Positions 45,725 to 54,220 of a DNA stretch of 64,000 nucleotides are shown here, piece by piece; position 1 is the stretch's first letter, and every line of letters begins with the position of its first letter. The translations under genes were made by a program, and so were the position numbers. The DNA is taken from the NCBI RefSeq assembly GCF_014646515.1, contig NZ_BMNK01000001.1, forward strand, positions 1,002,085 through 1,066,084, written 5' to 3'. The stretch is from Nonomuraea glycinis. GTDB taxonomy: Bacteria > Actinomycetota > Actinomycetes > Streptosporangiales > Streptosporangiaceae. The notes under the pieces are model-generated. The model saw nothing but the letters and a program-made list of their open reading frames with translations, was not told where the DNA came from and did no database searches.

Positions 45725-47035
45725 CTAACCCGGCAGCTCGCTGAGGGCCTCGTCGATGCGCTCCTGCGGCAGCGTGCGATCCTCCATCCGGCCGGACAGG
45801 TAGCGGTCGTAGGCGCCCAGGTCGAAGTGACCGTGGCCGCACAGAGCGGTGAGGATCACCTTGTCCTCACCGCTCTCTTTGCAGCGCAACGCCTCGGCGA
45901 TCGTCTCGGCCAGCGCGTGCGTCGGCTCCGGCGCGGGCACGATGCCCTCGGTGCGGGCGAAGCGCACGCCTGCCTCGAAACTCTCCGACTGCGACTTGGT
46001 GACCGCCTCGAACATGCCCAGTTCGTACAGGTGCGACAGCAGCGGCGACATTCCGTGATAGCGCAGCCCGCCCGCGTGGATGGGGTCGGGCACGAAGTCG
46101 TGGCCCAGCGTGTGCATCTTCAGCAGCGGCGTGAGCCCCGCCGTGTCGCCGAAGTCGTAGGCGTAACGGCCCCGCGTGAACGAGGGGCAGGCGACGGGCT
46201 CCACGGCGCGCAACGTCGGATCGATCTTCCCGGCCAGCTTCTCGCGCAGGAACGGGAAGATCAGCCCGGCGAAGTTCGAGCCGCCGCCGGTGCAGCCGAT
46301 GATCACGTCGGGCATCTCGTCGAGCTGACCCAGCGCCTCCTCGCCGATCACCGTCTGGTGCATGAGCACATGGTTCAGCACCGAGCCGAGCGCGTAGCGG
46401 GTGCCGGCCTCGGCGGCGGCCACCTCGACCGCCTCACTGATCGCGATGCCCAGGCTGCCCGGCGAGTCGGGGTCCCCGGCCAGCACCTTGCTTCCCGACA
46501 TCGTCACCGGGGACGGGCTGGCGTGCACGGTCGCACCGTACACCTGCATGAGCGAGCGCCGGTACGGCTTGTGCTCGTAGGAGGCCCGTACCATCCAGAC
46601 CTGGCAATCCAGGCCGAACTGGGCACAGGCGAAGGCCAGCGCGCTGCCCCACTGACCCGCTCCGGTCTCCGTGGTCAGGCCGCGCACACCTTCGCGGGCG
46701 TTGTAGTAGGCCTGCGGCACGGCGGTGTTGGGCTTGTGCGAGCCGGACGGGGAGCCGCCCTCGTACTTGTAGTAGATGCGGGCCGGCGTGCCGAGCGCCC
46801 GCTCCAGCCTGCGCGCCCGCAACAGCGGAGTGGGCCGCCAGAGCCGGTAGACGTCGAGCACCTCCTGCGGAATGGCGACGAACCGCTCCTGGCTCACCTC
46901 CTGCCCGATGAGCTCCATGGGGAACAGCGGAGCCAGGTCCTCCGGCCCCACCGGCTGCCTGGTGGCCGGGTGCAACGGGGGCGGGGGTGGCGTGGGCAGG
47001 TCGGGAACGATGTTGTACCAGTGGCTGGGGATCAT
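45725..47035 (-). CDS. TrpB2-type tryptophan synthase beta-like protein
   Basis: 436 residues. Long TrpB2-type N-terminus ([20 protein letters not shown]), PLP lysine in [20 protein letters not shown], phosphate-binding [11 protein letters not shown] and C-terminal CGHGHFDL. TrpB2 enzymes condense indole with serine without a TrpA partner. No other trp gene is near, which fits a salvage or specialised role. Confidence 0.93.
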   Translation of the reverse strand: MIPSHWYNIVPDLPTPPPPPLHPATRQPVGPEDLAPLFPMELIGQEVSQERFVAIPQEVLDVYRLWRPTPLLRARRLERALGTPARIYYKYEGGSPSGSHKPNTAVPQAYYNAREGVRGLTTETGAGQWGSALAFACAQFGLDCQVWMVRASYEHKPYRRSLMQVYGATVHASPSPVTMSGSKVLAGDPDSPGSLGIAISEAVEVAAAEAGTRYALGSVLNHVLMHQTVIGEEALGQLDEMPDVIIGCTGGGSNFAGLIFPFLREKLAGKIDPTLRAVEPVACPSFTRGRYAYDFGDTAGLTPLLKMHTLGHDFVPDPIHAGGLRYHGMSPLLSHLYELGMFEAVTKSQSESFEAGVRFARTEGIVPAPEPTHALAETIAEALRCKESGEDKVILTALCGHGHFDLGAYDRYLSGRMEDRTLPQERIDEALSELPG

Positions 47036-47094
47036 CGTCCCAGTCTGCGCTGGTCAGCCGCCGTGTTCCAGGCTCGCGGCCGGGTGTCGCGACG

Positions 47095-47724
47095 TCACCG
47101 TGCGACCTTGACCGCCAGCCGATGCGGATGATCCGCCCGTACCACCACATCCGCGACATCCGCCGGCCGCACCTCCCGCTCATACCGCTCGTACGCGGGC
47201 AACCGCCACCGCTCGCCCGCCGCCGTCCGCCGCGCCAGCGCCCCCTCGGACAGCCACAGATGTACGCTCACCTCGATCGGCAGCCCCCTGCCCAGCAGCA
47301 GCGTCCCGTCGAGCAGCAGCACCCCTCCGGCGGGCAACGTCTCGTACGGAACCCGGAACGCCCGATCCACCCGGCTGTCCCACAGCGCGGGCAGCACCTT
47401 GCCCGACCGCCCCCGGTCAAGCGGCTCCAGGACCTCCCGTACCAGCGCCCCCGTGTCGAGCCACTCGTCGTAGAACACGTCCGGATCGCTTCGCCCGTAC
47501 TCCAGCCGCAGCGAGGCCGGCCGCAGGAAGTCGGCCGCGGACACCCGCAACACCGTCCGCCCCCGCACCCGCAGCGGCGCGACCAGCCGATCGGCCAGCT
47601 CCCCGGGCTCCGCCGCGGGCGCCCCGTCCACGGCGACCCGCACCCACGCCTCACGAGGCCGGCCCGAGATCGACTCGGCCAGCTCATCGACCAGCGATTC
47701 CATGGAGATCGGTCGTGCGCGCAC
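47095..47724 (-). CDS. Uridine-kinase-like protein with degenerate P-loop
   Basis: 209 residues from GTG 47724 (ATG 47703 possible). The fold pattern of actinobacterial uridine kinases is visible: VRVAVDGAPAAEPGELADRL at the P-loop position, YGRSDPDVFYDEWLDTGAL, GGVLLLDGTLLLG (Walker-B-like) and ERYEREVRPADVADVVV. The P-loop lacks the G-K-[ST] needed to hold ATP phosphate. It may be an inactive paralogue or use another phosphate donor. Confidence 0.7.
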   Translation of the reverse strand: MRARPISMESLVDELAESISGRPREAWVRVAVDGAPAAEPGELADRLVAPLRVRGRTVLRVSAADFLRPASLRLEYGRSDPDVFYDEWLDTGALVREVLEPLDRGRSGKVLPALWDSRVDRAFRVPYETLPAGGVLLLDGTLLLGRGLPIEVSVHLWLSEGALARRTAAGERWRLPAYERYEREVRPADVADVVVRADHPHRLAVKVAR

Positions 47725-47772
47725 CCCTGTGAGCCTACGAGCCGCGAATCCGGCACCGACCCGCGAACATGC

Positions 47773-47811
47773 GAAAGGCCAGGCTCCCCACCGGGGATGA
47801 CCTGGCCTTTC
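47773..47811 (-). terminator. Terminator of tRNA-Gly
   Basis: GAAAGGCCAGG (47773-47783) pairs perfectly with CCTGGCCTTTC (47801-47811) across a 17-base loop, ten bases past the 3' end of tRNA-Gly. Confidence 0.75.
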
Positions 47812-47819
47812 CTGCCGAG

Positions 47820-47890
47820 AGCGGACGACGGGAATCGAACCCGCGTAGCTAGTTTGGAAGACTAGGGCTCTACCATTGAGCTACGTCCGC
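47820..47890 (-). tRNA. tRNA-Gly (anticodon TCC)
   Basis: 71 bases on the minus strand: acceptor GCGGACG/CGTCCGC, D arm with AATGGTAGAGC, anticodon loop CTTCCAA, T arm GCGGG-TTCGATT-CCCGT and discriminator T. All four stems pair. CCA is not encoded. Confidence 0.97.
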
Positions 47891-47979
47891 GCGAACCGGT
47901 CGAACTCTGGACTAGACTTCATCCGGTCGTCAGGGCGTAAGCGTACCGGAGTCCCGGAGCGTGTGCGCAACCGACGTAA

Positions 47980-48053
47980 CGGGGCGTGGCGCAGCTTGGC
48001 AGCGCGCTTGCTTTGGGAGCAAGAAGTCGCAGGTTCAAATCCTGTCGCCCCGA
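47980..48053 (+). tRNA. tRNA-Pro (anticodon TGG), attachment site of the AICE
   Basis: 74 bases: acceptor CGGGGCG/CGCCCCG, anticodon stem CTTGC/GCAAG with loop TTTGGGA, T arm TCGCAGG-TTCAAAT-CCTGT and discriminator A. The gene remains complete after integration because the element carries the same 3' sequence. Its 3' half plus downstream bases are duplicated at 59760-59811. Confidence 0.97.
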
Positions 48054-48061
48054 CTTGCCTG
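48010..48061. repeat. attL (52-bp direct repeat)
   Basis: Left copy of the attachment repeat: the 3' part of tRNA-Pro plus eight downstream bases. It is identical to 59760-59811. Confidence 0.95.
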
Positions 48062-48069
48062 GCCAGCAC

Positions 48070-48102
48070 GAAGGCCACTCACCCTGATGGGGAGTGGCCT
48101 TC
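48070..48102 (+). terminator. Terminator of tRNA-Pro
   Basis: GAAGGCCACTC pairs with GAGTGGCCTTC over an 11-base loop just downstream of the tRNA. The same stem with a different loop (ACCGAATTCGG) stands beyond attR at 59820-59852. Confidence 0.8.
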
Positions 48103-48109
48103 TGAGTGA

Positions 48110-48337
48110 CTAAGTGAGTGACTGTCCCTCTCCTGGCCCTGCTCTCTTCCAAACCTTGACCGCAGCCCACACGGCAAGAGCTACAGCGCCAAGGCTTGAG
48201 ATTGACTGCCATCCGATCTTGCTCTCGATGTTGAAGTCGCCGGTGATCCCGATCAGGAGAGCTCCGACGAAGCTGAGGGCAATAACGGAGACGAACCAGA
48301 CGCCGATGAAGGCGCCAAGAGTCTTGAGCAGTCGCAT
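48110..48337 (-). CDS. Small membrane protein of the AICE
   Basis: 75 residues, two membrane helices (FIGVWFVSVIALSFVGALLI and SISSLGAVALAVWAAVKVW) joined by a short polar loop. AGAAGGG stands eight bases before the ATG. It is the gene nearest to attL and lies downstream of int. It may be a cargo, exclusion or transfer-related protein. I recognise no family. Confidence 0.6.
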   Translation of the reverse strand: MRLLKTLGAFIGVWFVSVIALSFVGALLIGITGDFNIESKIGWQSISSLGAVALAVWAAVKVWKRAGPGEGQSLT

Positions 48338-48418
48338 GGAGCTGACCCTTCTGTCGGCCCCGAGACGTGCGATGAACAGTATCGATTCGGTCGCGTATCG
48401 CAGAAGGCCTAGGGCTTA

Positions 48419-49564
48419 CTAAATCTCGAAGATTCGGTCCATGGCTACAGCACCCGACTGCAGTACGGGCCGGATCTGCTTGCGGTAGACGACCTCGGTT
48501 ACGGCCGTGCTGCTGTGGCCGACGAGCCGGGAGATCTCCTCCAGTGGGATGCCGTTGTCCGAGAGCAGCGAGACGAAGCTGTGGCGCAGCTCGCGTGGCG
48601 TCCACTCGGCGGGGTTCAGGCCCTGGGCATCTCTGATGACGACGCGGAAGGCACGCCGGACGTTCGAGGCGTCCAGCTCCGTACCGGCCGACGAAGCGAA
48701 CACCAGTCCGCCGGTGGTCCAGGAGTCGCCCTGCTCGCGGCGCTGGTCCTCCCGATGTTGCCGGAGCACCTCTACACAGCGCCGAGGCAGGGCGAGCGTG
48801 CGCCGGGACTTCTGCGTCTTCGTGTCCCCGCCCGCACGGACCGACCGCCACACCGCCACATGCGGCGGCACGGGCGGGACGGCCTTCGGATCTCCTTCCA
48901 GATCGACGTGATCCCACGTCAGAGCCCTGAGCTCCTCCGTGCGCGCACCGGTGAGCAGGGATACCACGATGTAGGCGTACAGCCGTGTTCCGTCCGCAGC
49001 CTTGAGTACGGCGTCCGCCTGGGCGAACGTCAGCGCTTTGGACGGGCGACCCGCCTTTCCCACGGGCACTGAACACAGCTCCACCACGTTCCGTTTGACC
49101 TTGTCGCGGGCCATCGCCCGTTTGAGGGCGCGATTTAGGCAGGACCGAATGATCTGCAAGGTACGGGTGCTGAGCGTCTTCGCCTTGTCCGCCAGCCACC
49201 TGTCCACGTCCTCGGCGCTGAGGTCGCGGAGCTTGCGCTTGCCCAGGGCGGGGACGACGTGCTTCCGGCACAGGATCGTGTAGGACTCCACCGTTCCCGG
49301 ATCGCGACCGTTCAGGCCGTAGGCCAGCCAGTCGTTCACGGCCCGTTCGACGGTGTAGTCCCCGGGAGCGATGGCGAGCCCATCCTCGTAGTCCCGGACG
49401 ATCTCTTTGAGCTTGTCCTTGGCGGCCGTTTTGGTCTTGCCGCTGGCCTTCTTGACGATGCGCTTTCCGGCAGGCGTGTACCCCACGGTGAGCGAGGCGA
49501 TCCAGCGTTGCCGGTCCTCGTCCCAGTGGAGGCCGCCGTCCCCGCGACTTCGGCGCTTAGTCAT
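48419..49564 (-). CDS. int: Tyrosine site-specific integrase of the AICE
   Basis: 381 residues. N-terminal arm-binding region, a core-binding SAM-like domain (~70-165) and the catalytic domain with R208 (LLTGARTEELRAL), R327 in PRELRHSF, H350 (LVGHSS) and the nucleophile Y360. The box-II histidine (normally HxxR) is Arg324 here. It recombines the element into tRNA-Pro. Its ATG overlaps the excisionase stop by four bases, so the two are made together. Confidence 0.95.
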   Translation of the reverse strand: MTKRRSRGDGGLHWDEDRQRWIASLTVGYTPAGKRIVKKASGKTKTAAKDKLKEIVRDYEDGLAIAPGDYTVERAVNDWLAYGLNGRDPGTVESYTILCRKHVVPALGKRKLRDLSAEDVDRWLADKAKTLSTRTLQIIRSCLNRALKRAMARDKVKRNVVELCSVPVGKAGRPSKALTFAQADAVLKAADGTRLYAYIVVSLLTGARTEELRALTWDHVDLEGDPKAVPPVPPHVAVWRSVRAGGDTKTQKSRRTLALPRRCVEVLRQHREDQRREQGDSWTTGGLVFASSAGTELDASNVRRAFRVVIRDAQGLNPAEWTPRELRHSFVSLLSDNGIPLEEISRLVGHSSTAVTEVVYRKQIRPVLQSGAVAMDRIFEI

Positions 49565-49746
49565 GACGCCTCCTGCTGCAACAGGCCGATGTACTCGCGG
49601 ATGGCGCTTTCTGGGATCAGGCGGCAGCGGCCCTGCTTGACCGAGCGGAGGCGGCCGGAGCGTAGCTGCTCGTAGATCACGCTGCGGCTCATGCGGAGCT
49701 TCCGCATGGCGTCAGGAACGCGGTAGAGCTGGACGTCATCGGCCAT
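49561..49746 (-). CDS. xis: Excisionase/HTH protein
   Basis: 61 residues. MerR/excisionase-type HTH: YRVPDAMRKLRMSRSVIYEQ, then LRSGRLRSVKQGRCRLIPES. A strong AAGGAGG precedes the ATG. As in pSAM2 it should bend DNA and push the integrase towards excision. It overlaps rep by 11 bases and int by four. Confidence 0.92.
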   Translation of the reverse strand: MADDVQLYRVPDAMRKLRMSRSVIYEQLRSGRLRSVKQGRCRLIPESAIREYIGLLQQEAS

Positions 49747-51100
49747 GCTTGCCTCCTTCGTTGACGGCGGCGGCGAGGACGGATTCGCCGGGGGTGAAGC
49801 CTTGTCCGGCGTATTTCCAGTGGGCGAGTACGAGGGTGCTGGTCGGGTCGTAGGGCAGGCGTTGCAGTTCTTGGGCCTCGCGGTACTCCAGGCGGACCCG
49901 CCGCAGGGCGGTCAGGGTGGTGGAGTAGGCGCGGCTCTTGGTGGAGAAGTGGCCTCGGAAGCCGAGCATGTGGGCCCATTGGCGTAGGCGGAGCGGGGCC
50001 AGGTCGGGATGCGTGTCGGGGTTGCCGAGGTCCCAGGCGGTGCGGATCAGGCGGGCGGCGTGGTCGGTGACGCCGTGGGTGTGCAGGCGGGTGAGGTCGT
50101 GGTGGGTGACGCGGCGGTCCAGGGTGCCGGAGGTCTCGGCGGCTTTGGTGGCGTACTTGGCGATGTAGCCCGCGACGGCGGCCTCGGACAGGGCATCGGC
50201 GTCGAGGCCGGCGGATTGGATCGGGCGGACGTCGATGGCGCCCCAGGTGAGCGGTTGCCCGGTCTCCGGGGCGAGCAGACGGACGGCCTTGGCGGCGGAG
50301 GTGATGGCGGTGGTGAGCAGGTCGAGAGTGGCCCAGGCGGGCGGGTTGGTGAGGGTGTCGCCGTCACGGCCGTCGAGGCGAATGACGGCGTGGAAGTGGA
50401 CGATGCCCCGGGCCTGGTACTCGGCGACCTTGGCGAAGGACAGGCGGGTGGTACGGGCGAACTCCTTGCGGGTCAGGCCGGTGGCGGCGGCCAGGTGCTG
50501 GCGGAGGTAGACGGTGAAGCGGTGCCACAGGGCGGCGGCGTGGGCGTTCCAGAGGACGTGGCCGGGGTGGTCGTAGGTGTCGGGGTCGAGCGGTTGGCCG
50601 ATGGTCGGGTCTCCCTTCTGGTGGCGGGTAAAGCAGGCGGAGCCGGTGCGGCGTGGGTGGCAGACGTTGGTCGTGCCGTCCTTGTCGGGGCCTCGGTGGA
50701 CGGGGCCGAAGGACGGGGCGGTCAGGGTGGCGAGCACTTTCGGGTGGGTGCGGACGATGTCAGGGACTCCCTTGGTTCCGCCGAGCAGGCCCGCGCGGAT
50801 GAGGTGGAAGGTGTCTTGGCGGTAGGTCTCGGCGCAGGCCGGGCAGCGGGAGGCGCGGCGGTTGCCGCAGCGGATCAGGAGTTGGCCGTGGGGTTCGTCG
50901 CGGGTGGTGTAGGTGTGCAGGAGTTCGCCGGTGGTGCCGTGCAGGGTGGTGGACTCGCCGGTGAGGCGGATCGGGTCGGTGCAGCCGCGGAGTCGGTCGA
51001 CCTGGTGTAGCCAGCGGGTGACGTCGTGGTTGGAGCGGCGGGCCAGGTCCCGGATGACGGGGCCGATGAGGTCGCCGAGTGGGGCGGGTGTTTCGGTCAC
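49736..51100 (-). CDS. RepSA-type rolling-circle replication initiator
   Basis: 454 residues from GTG 51100 (GGAGG four bases upstream). A zinc-ribbon (CGN..RCPAC) near 78-89, the HUH motif in GIVHFHAVIRLDG (H235, H237) and tyrosines in GYIAKYATK (312, 316) define an HUH endonuclease that nicks the element's origin and starts rolling-circle copying. Its GTG overlaps the stop of a 41-residue zinc-ribbon ORF (GTGA), so its translation depends on that ORF. Confidence 0.92.
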   Translation of the reverse strand: MTETPAPLGDLIGPVIRDLARRSNHDVTRWLHQVDRLRGCTDPIRLTGESTTLHGTTGELLHTYTTRDEPHGQLLIRCGNRRASRCPACAETYRQDTFHLIRAGLLGGTKGVPDIVRTHPKVLATLTAPSFGPVHRGPDKDGTTNVCHPRRTGSACFTRHQKGDPTIGQPLDPDTYDHPGHVLWNAHAAALWHRFTVYLRQHLAAATGLTRKEFARTTRLSFAKVAEYQARGIVHFHAVIRLDGRDGDTLTNPPAWATLDLLTTAITSAAKAVRLLAPETGQPLTWGAIDVRPIQSAGLDADALSEAAVAGYIAKYATKAAETSGTLDRRVTHHDLTRLHTHGVTDHAARLIRTAWDLGNPDTHPDLAPLRLRQWAHMLGFRGHFSTKSRAYSTTLTALRRVRLEYREAQELQRLPYDPTSTLVLAHWKYAGQGFTPGESVLAAAVNEGGKHGR

Positions 51101-51222
51101 TGAGCCTCCTCTCCGCTGCCTTCGCAGCACGGGCGGTAGATGGTGATCAGGTGGTGGGTGCGGGTTGAGCGGACGTGGACGGAGCCGTATCCGTCACATT
51201 CCGGGCATGGCTGGTGGCGCAT
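51097..51222 (-). CDS. Tiny zinc-ribbon-like protein coupled to rep
   Basis: 41 residues, beginning MRHQPCPECDGYGSVHV and ending in CCEGSGEEAQ. Two Cys pairs with Gly spacing (CPECDGYG, CCEGSG) resemble half a DnaJ-type zinc ribbon. It overlaps rep by GTGA. Its role may be to bind DNA or Rep, or simply to set Rep translation level. Confidence 0.7.
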   Translation of the reverse strand: MRHQPCPECDGYGSVHVRSTRTHHLITIYRPCCEGSGEEAQ

Positions 51223-51313
51223 ACTGGAGGTCCTTCGTTGAGTGCGGAGGGTGACGCCCCACGGGGACGGCGGGCTGCCAGGCTTGAGCCGTCCCGTGGT
51301 GGCGTCGTCGCGG

Positions 51314-51415
51314 TTAGTTCTGGTTGTCGATGCCGGTGCCGGAGCAGTGGAGGCAGGTGTCGTCGTCGTACAGGCCGGTGCCGTTGCAGGTGACACAGAC
51401 GTAGAACCAGATCAT
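51314..51415 (-). CDS. Tiny CxxCxGxG protein
   Basis: 33 residues with two DnaJ-like units, CVTCNGTG and CLHCSGTG, separated by ten residues rich in Asp. Ribosome binding site GGAGGTGA lies seven bases before ATG 51415 and is nearly a perfect match to the 16S tail. The ATG overlaps the preceding stop. The Cys pattern would hold one zinc. It is too short for many gene finders. Confidence 0.7.
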   Translation of the reverse strand: MIWFYVCVTCNGTGLYDDDTCLHCSGTGIDNQN

Positions 51416-51549
51416 TCGGATTCACCTCCTCGCGGTGTGCAGGGACAGGGCTCGTCCGGTGTGGTGGTGTCGCAGTCGGGCGGGTCGCCGTCGAAGTCGC
51501 AGCCGTAGCGCGCGCAGCAGGTGCAGAACGGGCACGGTAAGCGGGTCAT
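51412..51549 (-). CDS. Tiny Cys-rich protein
   Basis: 45 residues with eight Cys (starts MTRLPCPFCTCCARYGCDFD; later PPDCD and EPCPCTP). Its stop overlaps the ATG of the 33-residue ORF and its ATG overlaps the stop of a 16-codon ORF. Its last codons also form the strong GGAGGTGA for the next ORF. It is probably a metal-binding or DNA-binding micro-protein. Confidence 0.6.
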   Translation of the reverse strand: MTRLPCPFCTCCARYGCDFDGDPPDCDTTTPDEPCPCTPRGGESE

Positions 51550-51596
51550 GGGTGGGCGCCGCAGCAGTCGAGGCAACGGCGGCAGGGCTGGTTCAT
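51546..51596 (-). CDS. 16-residue Cys-rich mini-ORF
   Basis: MNQPCRRCLDCCGAHP, four Cys in 16 residues. ATG 51596 overlaps the stop of the upstream gene (ATGA) and its own stop overlaps the next ATG. It may be a real peptide or only a coupling ORF; the Cys content, shared with its neighbours, favours a peptide. Confidence 0.4.
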   Translation of the reverse strand: MNQPCRRCLDCCGAHP

Positions 51597-52006
51597 GCCG
51601 GATCTTGATGCTTGGTGAGCCAGGCGACGCGGTTGCCGCTGGCGTGGGCGATGGCGGCCAGGACGTGGGCGAGGTTGGTGGTGTCCAGGCCGGTGATGGC
51701 GGGGCCGAGCTCGACCGGCAGGCCGTCGGCCAGCGAGAGGGCGATGCGCAAGATGGCGGCCTCGGAGCCGGAGCAGGGCATGCAGCCTCGGTTGAGCGCG
51801 ATGTGCGCGGCCTGCCAGTCGATGACCGTGTACGGGACGCGGGTGTAGGTGGCGGTGACGTAGTCGATGGCGTAGCGGCGGAACTCCCTGTGGGTCAGCC
51901 AGACGCCGTGGCGGATGAGCAGCTCGACGGCGGCTTCCAGGGCGTAGGAGCCTCGGGCCCAGGCGCGGGCGGCTTCGGTCAGCTCGTTCGGGGTGGGGTT
52001 GGTCAT
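51593..52006 (-). CDS. Conserved AICE hypothetical protein
   Basis: 137 residues, helical, with GVWLTHREFRRYAIDYVTAT and ALNRGCMPCSGSEAAILRIA as the most distinctive parts. No signal or membrane segment. I do not recognise the domain. It is coupled on both sides (ATGA with the DUF2637 gene and with the 16-codon ORF), so it belongs to the replication/transfer operon. Confidence 0.75.
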   Translation of the reverse strand: MTNPTPNELTEAARAWARGSYALEAAVELLIRHGVWLTHREFRRYAIDYVTATYTRVPYTVIDWQAAHIALNRGCMPCSGSEAAILRIALSLADGLPVELGPAITGLDTTNLAHVLAAIAHASGNRVAWLTKHQDPA

Positions 52007-52656
52007 GTGACGGGTTCCTTTCTGATCTGGGTGAGCAGGTGTGTGGCCAGGTCGGCGGAGACGTGCATGCGGGCGGCGAGGTGTTCGCCGGTGATGGCGC
52101 GGTGGTGGGTGGCCTGGTGGTCGTCGGCCAAGCGGCGGGCGTAGGTCAGAAGTGCCGGCGACGGCCCGTGCTCGGCCGGATGAGGCACGGCGTCCAGCGC
52201 GGGGACGTCGGAGGCGACCAGCTCGACCGTTTCGGCCGTACTGGTGTCGTCCTCGGTCGCCGGCTCAGGTGGGCGGTGGGCGGCGCGGCGCTCCAGCATG
52301 GAGACCGCGGCGAGGAAGGCGACGGCGGGGGTGGCGGCGGTGATCCAGCCCCACACGCTCGGGTGTGCGGTGGCCAGGTTGGCGGCCAGGGTGAGCACGA
52401 TGCCGCCGGTCAGTACGAGCGCGGGCCACGAGATGAGGCGGCCTCGGTGGCGGCCGGTGCGCTTGTCGCGTTGGAGTTCGCGGGCGGCCATCACGCACAT
52501 CAGGTCGATGCAGACGGCGACCGCCCAGGACTGCCAGCCGTGCTGCCCGTGCCGGGCGGCCAGGTCGCTGATGTGGGTGAAGGAGCCGACAGCGGCGATC
52601 ACCGCCAGGACCACGACGGGGCCGGTGTCGAGCAACCGGGCGCGGATACGGCTCAT
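52003..52656 (-). CDS. DUF2637 membrane protein (Spd-like plasmid spread)
   Basis: 217 residues. Four membrane segments (PVVVLAVIAAVGSFTHISDL, WAVAVCIDLMCVMAA, ALVLTGGIVLTLAANLATA, WITAATPAVAFLAAVSM) followed by a soluble C-terminal domain with an HTH-like GEHLAARMHVSADLATHLL. DUF2637 proteins occur in actinobacterial conjugative plasmids and AICEs next to tra genes and are thought to help intramycelial spread. Confidence 0.88.
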   Translation of the reverse strand: MSRIRARLLDTGPVVVLAVIAAVGSFTHISDLAARHGQHGWQSWAVAVCIDLMCVMAARELQRDKRTGRHRGRLISWPALVLTGGIVLTLAANLATAHPSVWGWITAATPAVAFLAAVSMLERRAAHRPPEPATEDDTSTAETVELVASDVPALDAVPHPAEHGPSPALLTYARRLADDHQATHHRAITGEHLAARMHVSADLATHLLTQIRKEPVT

Positions 52657-52751
52657 GGCAGGAACCTCCCTTCGGTTTCGGGCATGGGGCGGGTAGGGAC
52701 TTGGCGTGATGGGCTCAGGCCGGGGCCGGGGCCGGGGCCGTGGCGGGGTGG

Positions 52752-54122
52752 TTAGGTGGGTTCGCCTTCGCGGGCCAGGGCTTCGAGGTCGGCGTCCGTG
52801 ACGGTCACGGTGTCGGTGCCGGTGAGCAGGTCGGCCCAGGCGGGTGTGAGTTCGGCGTTGGCGTGGGCGGCGGCCTCGGCGATTTCTTCGCTGACGTAGA
52901 CCGAGCGGGCGCGGTACCAGCGGCCGTCATCGGCGACGACGACGGCGGTGCCGGGCATGTTCGCCGGGATCTGCCGGGCGGCGTCCAGGGCGGCCGGGTC
53001 GGTGTCGCCGAGGGTCATGGTGGCGGTTTCGGGGTCGTTGACGCGATGGCAGACCCGTCCGGACAGTTGGGAACGCAGGGCGGTGACGCCAGGGCCGAGG
53101 TCGGAGCCGACCCGCTGACCGCAGACGAACAGGTAGAGGCCGAACGCGCGGCCGAGCTGCGCCAGCCGCAGGAGCGCGGTGGCGGTGGAGGCGATCTCGT
53201 CCTTCTCGCCCTTGTGGGCCATCAGGAACAGTTCGGCCACCTCGTCGACCAGGACCACGACCGGGGTCGGGCGCAGGTCCTCGGGCAGTTTCCAGATGTT
53301 GCGGGTCTTGTTCGCCCGGCAGAGGGCCATGCGGGTTTTGACCAGGCAGATCAGGTCGTTGAGCAGGCCGACGCATTCGGTGCGTTCGGTGGCGATGGCT
53401 GACAGGCGCGGCCCGTAGGCGGTCAGCTCGACCCCGCCTTTGAGGTCGAAGCCGACCAGCGCGACAGGCTGCGCGGACAGGCCGGTGATCAGGGCGTTGA
53501 GCAGGGTGGACTTACCGGATTGGGTGGCGCCGGTGTTGAGCCAGTGCGGCACCGTACGGAAGTCGACCACCCACGGCGCGCCGGTCTCCAGCAGCCCGAC
53601 CCGCACCCGCAGCAGCCCCTCCGACAGCACCAGGATACGGACCTCGGACAGGGGATCGCCTCGGGTGGCCAGCAGCGTGACGCGGCCGGGCCGGGAGGAG
53701 ATGAGCCGGACGGAGTGCACGCGCCAGGCGTGCGCGAGGTTGGACAGCCGGGCGCTGTAATCCTCCGGCGTCTGGCCGTCCATGAGCTTGACGTTGATGC
53801 GGAAGCCGAGACGGCACGGGCGGACGATGCCCAGCCGGGGCGGCTTGTCGATCTGGACGCGGCGGACCTTGCGCCGCTGCGACAGGGCGATCGTGGCCTG
53901 CCCGACGATTGGCAGGCCGTCGAGGGTGTAGCGCCAGCGGCGGCGTTTGCGGGTGAGCGTGCAGCCGAGGGCGACGTTGCCCCAGGTGACGTAGACGTGC
54001 AAGGTCTTGAGCGGGTAGCCGACGATGAGCCAGAACGAGGCGGGGTGCAGCCTGCGCCACACCAGCAGGACCGTGCAGACCGAGGCCACCGTGATGGCCA
54101 GCGGGATCAGCCAGTCGGACAT
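52752..54122 (-). CDS. TraB/FtsK-SpoIIIE-type DNA translocase
   Basis: 456 residues. An N-terminal membrane segment (LIPLAITVASVCTVLLVW) and a second hydrophobic part, then the FtsK ATPase core with Walker A GATQSGKST (198-206), Walker B VVVLVDEV (~288-295) and a conserved GQR region. Single TraB hexamers move double-stranded DNA between hyphae in AICE transfer. AAGGAA lies nine bases before the ATG. It is the second gene of the leftward operon. Confidence 0.93.
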   Translation of the reverse strand: MSDWLIPLAITVASVCTVLLVWRRLHPASFWLIVGYPLKTLHVYVTWGNVALGCTLTRKRRRWRYTLDGLPIVGQATIALSQRRKVRRVQIDKPPRLGIVRPCRLGFRINVKLMDGQTPEDYSARLSNLAHAWRVHSVRLISSRPGRVTLLATRGDPLSEVRILVLSEGLLRVRVGLLETGAPWVVDFRTVPHWLNTGATQSGKSTLLNALITGLSAQPVALVGFDLKGGVELTAYGPRLSAIATERTECVGLLNDLICLVKTRMALCRANKTRNIWKLPEDLRPTPVVVLVDEVAELFLMAHKGEKDEIASTATALLRLAQLGRAFGLYLFVCGQRVGSDLGPGVTALRSQLSGRVCHRVNDPETATMTLGDTDPAALDAARQIPANMPGTAVVVADDGRWYRARSVYVSEEIAEAAAHANAELTPAWADLLTGTDTVTVTDADLEALAREGEPT

Positions 54123-54220
54123 ACGTGGAACGTTCCTTTCGAAGCATCGAAAAGGGGACGAGCCCCGGAGCGGGCGGACAGCTGCCAGGCCATGCGCCCG
54201 CTCCAGGGACGCAGGTGCGG

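Noticed and set aside
47881..48078. 65-codon minus-strand ORF reading QVGATGFEPATSCSQSK
   Set aside because: This is the translation of the antisense of tRNA-Pro, a well-known false gene. The same artefact appears at 59559-59828 through attR.
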